A stretch of DNA of 6,889 nucleotides from Deltaproteobacteria bacterium RIFCSPLOWO2_02_56_12 (GTDB taxonomy: Bacteria > Desulfobacterota > Binatia > UBA9968): NCBI GenBank assembly GCA_001799045.1, contig MGRY01000077.1, forward strand, positions 274 to 7,162, read 5' to 3'. This document shows positions 1 to 6,589 of the stretch, piece by piece (the first letter of the stretch is position 1; every line of letters starts with the position of its first letter). The notes beneath the pieces were generated by a model. It was given only the letters and a program-made list of their open reading frames with translations. It was not told the origin of the DNA and did no database searches. The position numbers and the translations under genes were made by a program.

Positions 1-942
1 ATGTATCTCAAGCTCCACAGCATGGGGGAATTCGTCTTTGATTTCGAATGGGCGGAGTACGCCCACCGTCTGGGCATCCGCTACTATCCCAAAATGCTCG
101 TGGGGATACCCTTCACGCCGGTTACCGGCCCCCGTTTTCTCACCGATCCCCGTGAGAACCGGCGGGAGCTGATCCAGCTCATGGGGCGGGCGCTCATGCA
201 GGTCGCAGAGGATAACAAGATCTCTTCTGTCCATGTCAATTTTTGTTTGCCGGATGAGGGAGAGGCCTTGCAAGGGCTCGGCTATATCCCTCGGCTCGGG
301 CTCCAGTTTCACTGGCAGAATCGCGGCTATCGCTCTTTCGACGAATATCTCGCCGCCTTTCGCAGCGACCGGCGCACCAAGATCAAGCGGGAGCGTCGTG
401 AACTTTCCCAGCAGGGCATCACCATTCGCGCCGTGCAGGGGGACGAGCTCAAGGCGGCGCAGCTCGGCGCCATGTTTCAGCTTTACAAGAACCACGTCGA
501 ACGGCTCACCTACGGCCACCGGTATCTCACACGGGAATTCTTTGACGCAATGTCCCGCCGCTTCACTCCCCATATCTGCCTGATGCTCGCCGAACGGGAC
601 GCAAAGATCATCGCCGGGACGTTCAATATTCAGGACGGGTCGGTTCTCTACGGCCGCTACTGGGGCTCTTTCGAGGAAGTACGCTATCTCCACTTCAACG
701 TCTGCTATTACTCGGCGATCGAACACTGCATCCTGAGCGGCCTTGAGCGCTTCGAGGCCGGCGCCGGCGGCAGCTTCAAGCAAATGCGCGGACTGGATCC
801 CGAGCCGACCACCAGCCTCCATTACATCGTTCACGAAGGGTTTCGACGGGCAGTCGAGAAGCACCTCAGCCAGGAGCGAGAGGCGATCAGGGGCAAGCGG
901 GTAACGCTGCTGGAGAGAAGCCAACTCAAAAAAGAAGGTTGA
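1..942 (+). CDS. COG3146/DUF482 family acyltransferase (FemAB/GNAT-like), N-terminus cut off
   Basis: This is the C-terminal 313 residues of a protein from the COG3146/DUF482 family, usually labelled 'GNAT family N-acetyltransferase' or 'peptidoglycan biosynthesis/recognition'. Family-typical stretches are visible: the early block SMGEFVFDFEWAEYA (7-21), YYPKMLVGIPFTPVTGPR (28-45), the basic segment RRTKIKRERREL (124-135), and the C-terminal block FKQMRGLDPEPTTSLHYI (259-276). The last block matches the conserved K-x-x-RG-x-x-P-x-x-T-x-S-x-H pattern. Family members as I recall them run to about 370-390 residues. The first ATG falls exactly on base 1, so the true start almost certainly lies upstream and the leading Met is internal. 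The fold resembles the duplicated GNAT fold of FemABX enzymes that transfer aminoacyl groups, but substrate and reaction are not established. It is probably cytoplasmic, as no signal or membrane segment is visible. Its stop codon (940-942) lies in a GAAGGGT repeat run, and a 145-bp gap separates it from the next gene, so it is probably a separate transcription unit. Confidence 0.88.
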   Translation: MYLKLHSMGEFVFDFEWAEYAHRLGIRYYPKMLVGIPFTPVTGPRFLTDPRENRRELIQLMGRALMQVAEDNKISSVHVNFCLPDEGEALQGLGYIPRLGLQFHWQNRGYRSFDEYLAAFRSDRRTKIKRERRELSQQGITIRAVQGDELKAAQLGAMFQLYKNHVERLTYGHRYLTREFFDAMSRRFTPHICLMLAERDAKIIAGTFNIQDGSVLYGRYWGSFEEVRYLHFNVCYYSAIEHCILSGLERFEAGAGGSFKQMRGLDPEPTTSLHYIVHEGFRRAVEKHLSQEREAIRGKRVTLLERSQLKKEG

Positions 943-992
943 AGGGTTAGAAGGGTTTAAGGGTCGAAGGGTGAAGATAAGGAAGACGAAGG
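934..992 (+). repeat. Degenerate GAAGGGT short tandem repeat array
   Basis: Purine-rich heptamer copies follow each other at 7-9 base spacing. GAAGGTT is at 934-940, GAAGGGT at 941-947 and 950-956, TAAGGGT at 958-964 and GAAGGGT at 966-972. Looser GAAG-containing purine sequence continues to about 992. The array begins inside the last codons of the acyltransferase gene and includes its stop codon. The opposite strand is therefore pyrimidine-rich. No function can be assigned. It looks like slippage-prone simple sequence. Confidence 0.6.
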
Positions 993-1026
993 CGCGCTCC
1001 GCGAGGGCATGAAATGCGCTGATTCC

Positions 1027-1055
1027 TTGACAGGGACCCGGCTTTCCTTTAACGT
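1027..1055 (+). promoter_or_regulatory. Candidate sigma70-type promoter for the ABC transporter operon
   Basis: A perfect -35 hexamer TTGACA (1027-1032) is followed by a 17-bp spacer and a -10-like TAACGT (1050-1055). The -10 keeps the important first T, second A and last T. Transcription would start near 1062, leaving a leader of about 26 bases before the GTG start at 1088. It lies in the largest gap of the window, directly ahead of a co-directional gene run, which is where a promoter is expected. The call rests on consensus match and position only. Confidence 0.45.
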
Positions 1056-1087
1056 TCGTTCTATCCTTTGTTGCGAGAGTCAAGACT

Positions 1088-1864
1088 GTGAAATTTTCCG
1101 TAAAGAACGTGGCCGAACCGCTGATCTTTTTCGTGGCGCTTCTTGCGCTCTGGGAAGTCCTCGTCGAGTTCTTTCGGGTTCCGGCCTTTATTCTCCCGCC
1201 GCCCGGGGATCTTTACGTAGCCTTTACCGCGAAGTTCTACATTCTCTACAAGCACGCGATGGTCACCTTTATCGAAGCGGTGGGCGGTTTCACCCTCTCC
1301 TTTATATTGGGCGTAGCCTTCGCCGTCGGCGTGGTTTATTCGCGCCACCTGCAGAATACCATTTACCCGCTGATCGTTATCCTCTACGCCATGCCGAAGA
1401 GCGCTTTCGCTCCCCTCATGGTGATCTGGATAGGATACGGTCTCTATTCGAAGATTGCGATTGCTTTTCTTGTAGCCTTCTTTCCGATCGTCGTGAATAC
1501 CGTGGTGGGGCTCAAAGAGGTCGAGCCGGAACTGCTCGATCTGGCGCGCATCAATAAAGGGTCTGAGTTCGATATCTTCAGAAAGATCCGGCTGCCCAAC
1601 TCGCTGCCTTACATGTTTGCCGGCATCAAGGTCGCAATTGTGCTCTCCGTCACCGGCGCCATTGTCGCCGAATTCGTCGCCGCGAATGAGGGGCTCGGTT
1701 ACCTGATTCTCCAGGCCAACTATAGTCTGGACACGGCGCTGGCCCTGGTGATTCTTTTGATCCTGGCCTTTTTGTCTCTCGCTCTTTTCATCGGGGTGGA
1801 AGTTTTGCAGAGGAAGCTCGCCCCATGGAGCGCCGAAGTCCGGCAGATCGAAGGCTCATTTTAA
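1088..1864 (+). CDS. ABC transporter permease, SsuC/TauC-like (BPD_transp_1 family)
   Basis: This is the inner-membrane channel subunit of a binding-protein-dependent importer (258 residues, normal for the family). Hydrophobic segments lie at about 10-26, 61-84, 90-115, 121-141, 179-198 and 215-238, consistent with six membrane helices. The early motif AFILPPPGDLY (33-43) is typical of the SsuC/TauC/ThiX group. The cytoplasmic EAA loop that docks on the ATPase is at about 148-170 (ELLDLARINKGSEFDIFRKI ending in RLP). Translation starts at a GTG. The reading frame is open back to a TGA at 1028 with no upstream ATG, GTG or TTG in frame. A weak purine-rich ribosome site, GCGAGAG (1073-1079), lies 8 bases before the GTG. 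The binding-protein gene follows after 18 bp and the ATPase gene after that, so the three form one transporter. The substrate cannot be read from the permease; sulfonate, taurine, nitrate or pyrimidine-type ligands are all known in the family. Confidence 0.95.
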   Translation: MKFSVKNVAEPLIFFVALLALWEVLVEFFRVPAFILPPPGDLYVAFTAKFYILYKHAMVTFIEAVGGFTLSFILGVAFAVGVVYSRHLQNTIYPLIVILYAMPKSAFAPLMVIWIGYGLYSKIAIAFLVAFFPIVVNTVVGLKEVEPELLDLARINKGSEFDIFRKIRLPNSLPYMFAGIKVAIVLSVTGAIVAEFVAANEGLGYLILQANYSLDTALALVILLILAFLSLALFIGVEVLQRKLAPWSAEVRQIEGSF

Positions 1865-1882
1865 TCCAGGAGGTAGGGGAAA

Positions 1883-2920
1883 ATGACACTTACTGAGAAG
1901 CGTCTTTGTGTTCGTCTAAAAGCGGTTCTCCGGACTGTGGCCTTGGGGCTAGCGGCGCTATCCCTGAATGCCTTTTCAGCGCCGGCAGCTGAGAAGGCGG
2001 CGGAGAAGCAAGCGGTAATCCGGATGGATTTCATCATCGGCGGGAAACACGCCATCTGGTATGTCGCGTGGGACAAGGGCTTTTACTCGAAGCGCGGCCT
2101 GTCGGTCACGATCCAGCCCGGGTCAGGATCAGCCGACACCGTCCGGGCGATAGCCGCTGGTCTTGCCGATGTGGGGTTCGCCGATTTCACAACCGCTATC
2201 GTGGCCAGATCGAGAGGGGCTTCTATCCAGGCCGTGGGGCAGCTCGGCTACGTGCCTGCCACGATTCTCTGGCGCGAAGAGACGCCGATCAAGACTCTGA
2301 AAGATCTGGAAGGAAAGTCCTGGGCGATCAGCCCAGGACAGGCGCAATGGTATCTCATGCCGGCTTATGCCAAGATCAACAACATCGATTTCAAAGCGAT
2401 CAAAATTCAGGAGACCGCCCCGGCCCTTCAGCCTGCTGCGCTGGTAGCCAAGAAGGCGGATTTCATCGTCATGTTTCGCGCCTCGAACGATGAAGTGACC
2501 GAGACGGCAGCGACCAAGCAGGGGATCAAACTGAAGCGCATATATATGAAGGATACCGGCCTCAATATCTACGGCAGCGGCCTGATCGTTAAAGAGGAGG
2601 ACGTCAAGCGGCGGCCCGATATGATCCGCGCCTACGTGGAGGGGACTATGGAGGGGCTGCGCTACGCCCGCGATCATCAGGACGAGGCGCTGCAGATCCT
2701 GTTGAAGCATAAGCCCGAGCTGGGCAAAGAGCTGACTCGTATTCAACTCAAAAACGCTATCGAAGAGGTCTTCGTTCCGCCGGAGTCGCGGGAATCCGGC
2801 TTCGGCTATATGAAGGCCGACATCATGGAGAAAACGGTCGGGATCACAAACGAATACTTCGACGGGGCAAGAAAGGTCTCGACGGAAGAGGCCTACACCA
2901 ATCAGTTTATCAGGAAGTGA
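1883..2920 (+). CDS. ABC transporter substrate-binding protein, NMT1/SsuA-like
   Basis: This is the exported solute receptor of the importer, 345 residues. A strong Shine-Dalgarno AGGAGGT (1868-1874) sits 8 bases before the ATG and fixes the start. A Sec signal peptide is visible: basic residues up to R17, a hydrophobic core VALGLAALSLNAF (19-31), and a likely signal peptidase I site after APA at 33-35. There is no lipobox cysteine at the junction. Typical NMT1/SsuA features of the mature part include WYVAWDKGFYSKRGL (59-73), GSGSADTVRAIAAGLADVGFAD (80-101) and TPIKTLKDLEGKSWAI (134-149). A C-terminal helical half contains RRPDMIRAYVEGTMEGL (243-259). The yeast Thi5 CCCFC motif is absent, so a direct role as an HMP synthase is not supported. 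The ligand is unknown; the family covers sulfonates, taurine, nitrate, aromatic acids and thiamine pyrimidines. The gene lies between its permease and ATPase partners. Confidence 0.93.
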   Translation: MTLTEKRLCVRLKAVLRTVALGLAALSLNAFSAPAAEKAAEKQAVIRMDFIIGGKHAIWYVAWDKGFYSKRGLSVTIQPGSGSADTVRAIAAGLADVGFADFTTAIVARSRGASIQAVGQLGYVPATILWREETPIKTLKDLEGKSWAISPGQAQWYLMPAYAKINNIDFKAIKIQETAPALQPAALVAKKADFIVMFRASNDEVTETAATKQGIKLKRIYMKDTGLNIYGSGLIVKEEDVKRRPDMIRAYVEGTMEGLRYARDHQDEALQILLKHKPELGKELTRIQLKNAIEEVFVPPESRESGFGYMKADIMEKTVGITNEYFDGARKVSTEEAYTNQFIRK

Positions 2921-2928
2921 CGTATGGC

Positions 2929-2993
2929 GTCATCCTGAGCGAAGCGAAGGATCTGAGATAATGCGAGATTCTTCGCCTGCGGCTCAGAATGAC
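2929..2993. repeat. Imperfect palindromic interspersed repeat overlapping the ATPase gene start
   Basis: The left arm (2929-2954) begins GTCATCCTGAGCGAAGCGAA. The right arm (2966-2993) ends CTCAGAATGAC. The reverse complement of the left arm aligns to the right arm with only a few mismatches and a 2-base length difference, around an 11-base loop (2955-2965). The transcript could form a long hairpin. I recognise the pattern from memory as a short palindromic element that recurs in many environmental bacterial genomes, but no second copy lies in this window. The right arm is translated as codons 2-11 of the downstream ATPase reading frame. Confidence 0.75.
2947..2951 (+). promoter_or_regulatory. 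Repeat-derived ribosome binding site candidate for the ATPase gene
   Basis: AAGGA lies 9 bases before the ATG at 2961, a workable Shine-Dalgarno position. It is inside the left arm of the palindromic repeat, and the ATG lies in the loop, so hairpin formation would pair the ribosome site with the right arm. A competing start is the GTG at 3018, after the repeat, with the weaker GTGGGA (3005-3010) 7 bases ahead of it. The sequence alone does not decide between them. Confidence 0.35.
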
Positions 2994-3812
2994 ACGATTG
3001 TTACGTGGGACCCGCGAGTGCCGCTGCTGATCGACATCCAGGATGTTCTCAAGATTTTCAAGAGCGCCGTAAAGACCGTCCATGCCCTGGATCATATCTC
3101 CTTCGAGGTCCACGAGGGCGACTTCGTTTCCCTTGTGGGACCCAGCGGATGCGGCAAGAGCACGCTGCTTAAGATTATTTCCGGCCTGCTTCCGGCTACA
3201 TCCGGAAAAGTCTCCGTGAACGGCAAGGCGGTGGACGCGCCCCTGGACAATGTCGGCATGGTGTTTCAGTCTCCGGTGCTGCTCAAGTGGAAAACCGTAA
3301 TCGGCAATGTCATGCTCCCCGTCGAGTTCGCCCGGCTGGAAAAGCCGCCCTACCTGGAGAAGGCGCGCTCTCTGCTTCGCCTGGTGGGGCTGGAGGGGTT
3401 CGAGGAGATGTATCCCCATGAGCTCTCCGGTGGGATGCAGCAGAGAGTTTCCCTCTGCCGCGCCCTGGTGACCGACCCTGAGATCCTGCTGATGGATGAA
3501 CCCTTCGGCGCGTTGGACGCCATGACGCGGGATGAGCTCGACCTGGAGTTGCTAAGGATCTGGGACGGAAAAAGGAAGACGGTGCTCTTTGTGACCCATA
3601 ACATACAAGAGGCGGTTTTTCTTTCCGATACCGTTATTGTCATGTCGCCCCGGCCCGGAAGGGTGATCCGGAAACTGGGCATCGACCTGCCGCGCCCCAG
3701 AGCTATGGAGATGATGAGTGCCGGTAAGTTCGGCGAATACACTCTGCAGATCAGAGCCATGCTGGCCTCGAGCAGCGGGACTCCCGGCGCAGCCGTCGGC
3801 TCGACCACCTGA
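2961..3812 (+). CDS. ABC transporter ATP-binding protein, SsuB/TauB-like
   Basis: This is the cytoplasmic ATPase that powers the importer encoded just upstream (283 residues). All motifs of an active ABC domain are present: Walker A GPSGCGKST (60-68), Q-loop with Q103 in VFQSPVLLKW, signature LSGGMQQR (155-162), Walker B ILLMDEP (175-181) with catalytic E180, the D-loop ALD, and the switch histidine H213 in FVTHNIQEA. The tail SPRPGRVIRKLGIDLPRPR (229-247) is characteristic of the nitrate/sulfonate/taurine ATPase group. The first 12 residues (MRDSSPAAQNDT) are encoded by the palindromic repeat and do not look like family sequence. A GTG start at 3018 would give MPLLIDIQDVL and a more usual 264-residue length. 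I keep the ATG because AAGGA precedes it at a good distance. The gene ends 15 bp before purM. Confidence 0.93.
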   Translation: MRDSSPAAQNDTIVTWDPRVPLLIDIQDVLKIFKSAVKTVHALDHISFEVHEGDFVSLVGPSGCGKSTLLKIISGLLPATSGKVSVNGKAVDAPLDNVGMVFQSPVLLKWKTVIGNVMLPVEFARLEKPPYLEKARSLLRLVGLEGFEEMYPHELSGGMQQRVSLCRALVTDPEILLMDEPFGALDAMTRDELDLELLRIWDGKRKTVLFVTHNIQEAVFLSDTVIVMSPRPGRVIRKLGIDLPRPRAMEMMSAGKFGEYTLQIRAMLASSSGTPGAAVGSTT

Positions 3813-3827
3813 GATCTTTCAATTCTG

Positions 3828-4871
3828 ATGGCTAAGAAAAAAAGCATAACCTACAAAAGGGCCGGAGTGGATATCTCCGCTGCGGACCGCCTGGTGCGCC
3901 GCATCCGTCCGATCGCTCTCAAGACGGCCCGCCCGGGCCTCTTGGAGGGCGTCGGCGGCTTCAGCGGCCTCTTCGATCTCAAGAGCCGGAACTACCGCCA
4001 CCCGGTTCTGGTCTCCTCCACGGACGGGGTCGGGACCAAGCTCAAGATCGCCTTCGCGATGAACATCCATGACACGATAGGCATCGACCTTGTGGCCATG
4101 GGGGTCAACGATATTTTGACCCAGGGGGCGGAGCCTCTCTTCTTCCTGGACTATTTTGCTACCGGCAAGCTCAAACCCCATACTGCGCTTCAGGTGATCC
4201 GCGGCATCGCCGATGGATGCCTGCTCGCAGGCTGCACCCTGATTGGCGGAGAGACGGCAGAGATGCCCTCTTTTTACGGCGATGGGGAGTACGACCTGGC
4301 TGGATTCGCCGTCGGGGTGGTGGAGCTAAAAAAAATCCCCAACCCCGCGGCAATCGTCGCCGGAGATCAACTTATCGGACTCCCCTCGAGCGGACTGCAC
4401 AGCAACGGCTACTCGCTGGCGCGCAGGGCGCTTTTGGAGATCAAGGGGCTGAGGCTCGGAGACAGGATCTCGGAATTGGGTCGCACGCTCGGGGAGGAGC
4501 TGCTGGAGCCGACCCGCATCTATGCGAAAGTCATTCGAACCTTGCTTCGGCGCCATCCGATAAAAGGGGTAGCGCATATCACCGGAGGGGGGATTCCCGG
4601 CAACCTGCCGAGGATCCTGCCCCAAGGGCGGCAGGCCTGGATTCGGCGACGTAGCTGGCCGATCCCTCCTGTTTTCGATTTGATCCGCAGATTCGGCGGC
4701 GTCTCGCAACCCGAGATGGATCGCACCTTTAATAACGGGCTGGGAATCATTTTGGTTGTGGGCAAGAAGCATGTGGATCAGATCCAACGCTCGCTAACAA
4801 AGCTGGGCGAAAAACACTACTTGATTGGCGAGGTCAAGAAAGGAGAGGGAGGGGTCCGCTTCCTCCCCTGA
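3828..4871 (+). CDS. purM: Phosphoribosylformylglycinamidine cyclo-ligase (AIR synthetase)
   Basis: PurM closes the imidazole ring in purine synthesis: FGAM plus ATP gives 5-aminoimidazole ribotide (AIR), ADP and phosphate. It acts in the cytoplasm as a homodimer. The 347 residues match the usual length. Recognisable family blocks in order are YKRAGVDISAAD (9-20), the ATP-binding loop SSTDGVGTKLKIA (63-75), IGIDLVAMGVNDILTQGAEP (84-103), GGETAEMPSFY (140-150), GLHSNGYSLAR (189-199), HITGGGIPGNLPR (250-262) and MDRTFNNGLG (297-306). The domain is intact with no frameshift. The start follows the ATPase stop by 15 bp. No clear Shine-Dalgarno is visible ahead of it, which suggests translation coupled to the upstream gene. 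purN follows after 9 bp. AIR is also the precursor of the thiamine pyrimidine. Confidence 0.98.
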   Translation: MAKKKSITYKRAGVDISAADRLVRRIRPIALKTARPGLLEGVGGFSGLFDLKSRNYRHPVLVSSTDGVGTKLKIAFAMNIHDTIGIDLVAMGVNDILTQGAEPLFFLDYFATGKLKPHTALQVIRGIADGCLLAGCTLIGGETAEMPSFYGDGEYDLAGFAVGVVELKKIPNPAAIVAGDQLIGLPSSGLHSNGYSLARRALLEIKGLRLGDRISELGRTLGEELLEPTRIYAKVIRTLLRRHPIKGVAHITGGGIPGNLPRILPQGRQAWIRRRSWPIPPVFDLIRRFGGVSQPEMDRTFNNGLGIILVVGKKHVDQIQRSLTKLGEKHYLIGEVKKGEGGVRFLP

Positions 4872-4880
4872 AATTGAATT

Positions 4881-5543
4881 ATGGCGCGGCAGCTCCCGCT
4901 AGGCGTGCTCATCTCGGGCAGCGGTACCAATCTCCAGGCGATCATCGATGCCATTGAAGCAAAGAGACTCGATGCCGTCATCCGAGTAGTGATCAGCAAC
5001 CGCGAGGACGCCTTCGGCCTGGTGCGGGCGAAAAAGCACAATATCCCGACTGAGATCGTCGATCACCGGAAATTTCCCAGCCGCGAGGCCTACGATCAGG
5101 CCCTGATCGATATCCTGGAAGCGCGGCAGGTGGAGTTGGTTGTCCTGGCGGGTTTCATGCGCCTCCTTTCCCCGGTATTGGTGAAGGCATTCTCCAATCG
5201 CATCATGAACATCCATCCGGCCTTGCTGCCGGCCTTTCCGGGACTCCATGTGCAGAAGAAGGCGGCAGAACACGGGGTTCGTTTTTCCGGCTGCACGGTT
5301 CACTTCGTTAATGAGGGCTGCGACGAAGGCCCCATCATCATCCAGGCCGTCGTGCCGGTCTATCCCGACGATACCGAGGAGTCCCTCTCCGCCAGGATAC
5401 TGAAAGAGGAGCATCGGATCTATCCCGGGGCCATCCAGCTTCACAGCGAAGGGAGGCTCCATGTGGTGGGGCGCAAGGTCTTAGTCGATAATCTCGAAAA
5501 GGAGGAGAATCAGGTCCTGGTCAACCCTCCCTTGAAAGGATGA
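4881..5543 (+). CDS. purN: Phosphoribosylglycinamide formyltransferase, folate-dependent
   Basis: PurN transfers a formyl group from 10-formyltetrahydrofolate to GAR, giving FGAR, step 3 of purine synthesis. The phosphoribosyl-binding loop SGSGTN is at 12-17 near the N-terminus. The catalytic triad is intact: N110 and H112 in NIHPALLPAFPG, and D148 in CDEGPIIIQA. These correspond to N106, H108 and D144 of the E. coli enzyme with a constant offset of four. The core ends around residue 200. The last 20 or so residues (NLEKEENQVLVNPPLKG) are a short polar tail beyond the usual domain. The gene begins 9 bp after purM, and purM-purN adjacency is common. No good ribosome site lies directly before the ATG; a purine run at 4841-4854 inside purM is too far away. 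Coupling to purM translation is likely. Other purine genes (purL, purF and so on) are not in this window. Confidence 0.98.
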   Translation: MARQLPLGVLISGSGTNLQAIIDAIEAKRLDAVIRVVISNREDAFGLVRAKKHNIPTEIVDHRKFPSREAYDQALIDILEARQVELVVLAGFMRLLSPVLVKAFSNRIMNIHPALLPAFPGLHVQKKAAEHGVRFSGCTVHFVNEGCDEGPIIIQAVVPVYPDDTEESLSARILKEEHRIYPGAIQLHSEGRLHVVGRKVLVDNLEKEENQVLVNPPLKG

Positions 5544-5588
5544 AGCAGCGCGGCGCCGTCGTCTCTGCATGGATAAATCTGGAAAACT

Positions 5589-6569
5589 ATGAGTCGTTCC
5601 ACTCTTACGTTTCTGCTTAAGGCCGTGGTGAGCCTGGGCCTGCTCTTTTTTCTTTTTGCTGAGATCGACGTGGCTCAGCTCCGCCGGGTACTGTCCTCGG
5701 CCCACCTCTCTTATCTGGCTGTCGCACTGTTGGGTTATTTTTCGGGCCAGATCATTTGCTCGCTGAGATGGGCCCTGTTGGCGCGGCCTTTGGGCTTTAC
5801 GAATCCTTTTAAAGACTTCGTCATCTTCTACTTCATCGGCATGTTCTTCAACCTGTTCGCCCCAAGCACCATCGGGGGAGATATCGGCCGGGTTTTTTAC
5901 CTGGCCCGGGGTGAGTCCGAGGAGCGCGCGAAAGGATGGAACGGCTCCACCGGCTCGGCTCTTGTCTCCGTGATCGCAGATCGGTTTATTGGATTCGCTG
6001 TCCTGGCATGGATCGGAGCGGCGGCCCTGGTGGTCTTTTCAACCTATACTCTCGTTCCGATCATTCGTTATCTGACCTTTGCGCTCGCCGCGGGCTTTCT
6101 CTTCAGTTGGATGCTGTTGCCTCTCTTCAAGCGGTTGCTCCATCGTAAGAAATTCCTTAAGGGCGAAAAGCTCCTGCTGGGACTGGAGGCCTACGCCAGT
6201 AACCGCCAGATCATCGTGCAGACCATCGCCCTGTCCCTGATCGCCCACTTGATCCAGGCCTGGATGCAGATCCTGCTGGGCCAGGCCCTGGATGTAGAGA
6301 TCCCCTGGTCTTATGCTTTGATCATCTACCCGCTGGTGGGTACGTTTAGCGCGCTTCCCATAAGCCTGAACGGCATCGGCCTGCGCGAGGGCGGCTACCT
6401 GTTTTTGCTGCGGCAGATTGATGTCAGCCCGGAAAAGGCCATTGCCTTTGGGATTCTCTGGTTCGCCATCGTTGTCCTTGACAGCCTGGTCGGCGGAGTT
6501 GTTTTTATTGTGAGAAAGAGCGTGCGCCGGTCGATGATCGTTTCCGATATAAAAGATCAAGCGAGGTAG
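5589..6569 (+). CDS. UPF0104 / lysylphosphatidylglycerol synthase TM-region (flippase-like) membrane protein
   Basis: This is an integral inner-membrane protein of 326 residues, the normal size for stand-alone UPF0104/LPG_synthase_TM proteins (YbhN/AglD2-like, TIGR00374). Hydrophobic segments lie at about 7-24, 42-58, 76-92, 124-150, 158-179, 207-230, 241-258 and 283-307. Family hallmarks are SLRWALLARPLG (58-69), FFNLFAPSTIGGDIGRVFYLAR (86-107), SVIADRFIGF (127-136) and LPISLNGIGLREGGYLFLL (256-274). The catalytic acyltransferase domain of MprF is absent, so lysyl-phosphatidylglycerol synthesis is not implied. Relatives are thought to move or help synthesise lipids or lipid-linked sugars, but no function is proven for this branch. 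The ATG at 5589 has a weak GGA close upstream and lies 45 bp after purN, so it may share the transcript. A link to purine synthesis is not apparent. Confidence 0.92.
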   Translation: MSRSTLTFLLKAVVSLGLLFFLFAEIDVAQLRRVLSSAHLSYLAVALLGYFSGQIICSLRWALLARPLGFTNPFKDFVIFYFIGMFFNLFAPSTIGGDIGRVFYLARGESEERAKGWNGSTGSALVSVIADRFIGFAVLAWIGAAALVVFSTYTLVPIIRYLTFALAAGFLFSWMLLPLFKRLLHRKKFLKGEKLLLGLEAYASNRQIIVQTIALSLIAHLIQAWMQILLGQALDVEIPWSYALIIYPLVGTFSALPISLNGIGLREGGYLFLLRQIDVSPEKAIAFGILWFAIVVLDSLVGGVVFIVRKSVRRSMIVSDIKDQAR

Positions 6570-6589
6570 CGGCGGGAGGAATAATCCGG

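Noticed and set aside
1..3. ATG at base 1 as the true start of the acyltransferase
   Set aside because: The family is longer by about 60-70 residues at the N-terminus, and the match begins directly at conserved internal sequence, so the gene is cut by the window edge.
943..1087. Possible TPP or purine riboswitch upstream of the transporter operon
   Set aside because: I looked for the TPP-type CTGAGA and ACC..GAACCTGATC blocks and for a purine-aptamer arrangement. Neither is present. CTGAGA occurs only at 2953-2958 (in the repeat) and 3809-3814 without partner blocks.
1009..1557. A 182-codon + strand frame beginning before the permease gene
   Set aside because: It overlaps the permease in another frame, is rich in Arg and Ser with no membrane pattern or motif, and the permease frame is clearly the coding one.
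2129..2746. A 205-codon open frame on the - strand opposite the binding-protein gene
   Set aside because: It lies wholly within a well-recognised gene with a strong ribosome site, shows no family-like motifs, and has the typical composition of an antisense frame in GC-rich DNA. The same applies to - strand frames at 3350-3847, 4326-4787, 4899-5462 and 6039-6560.
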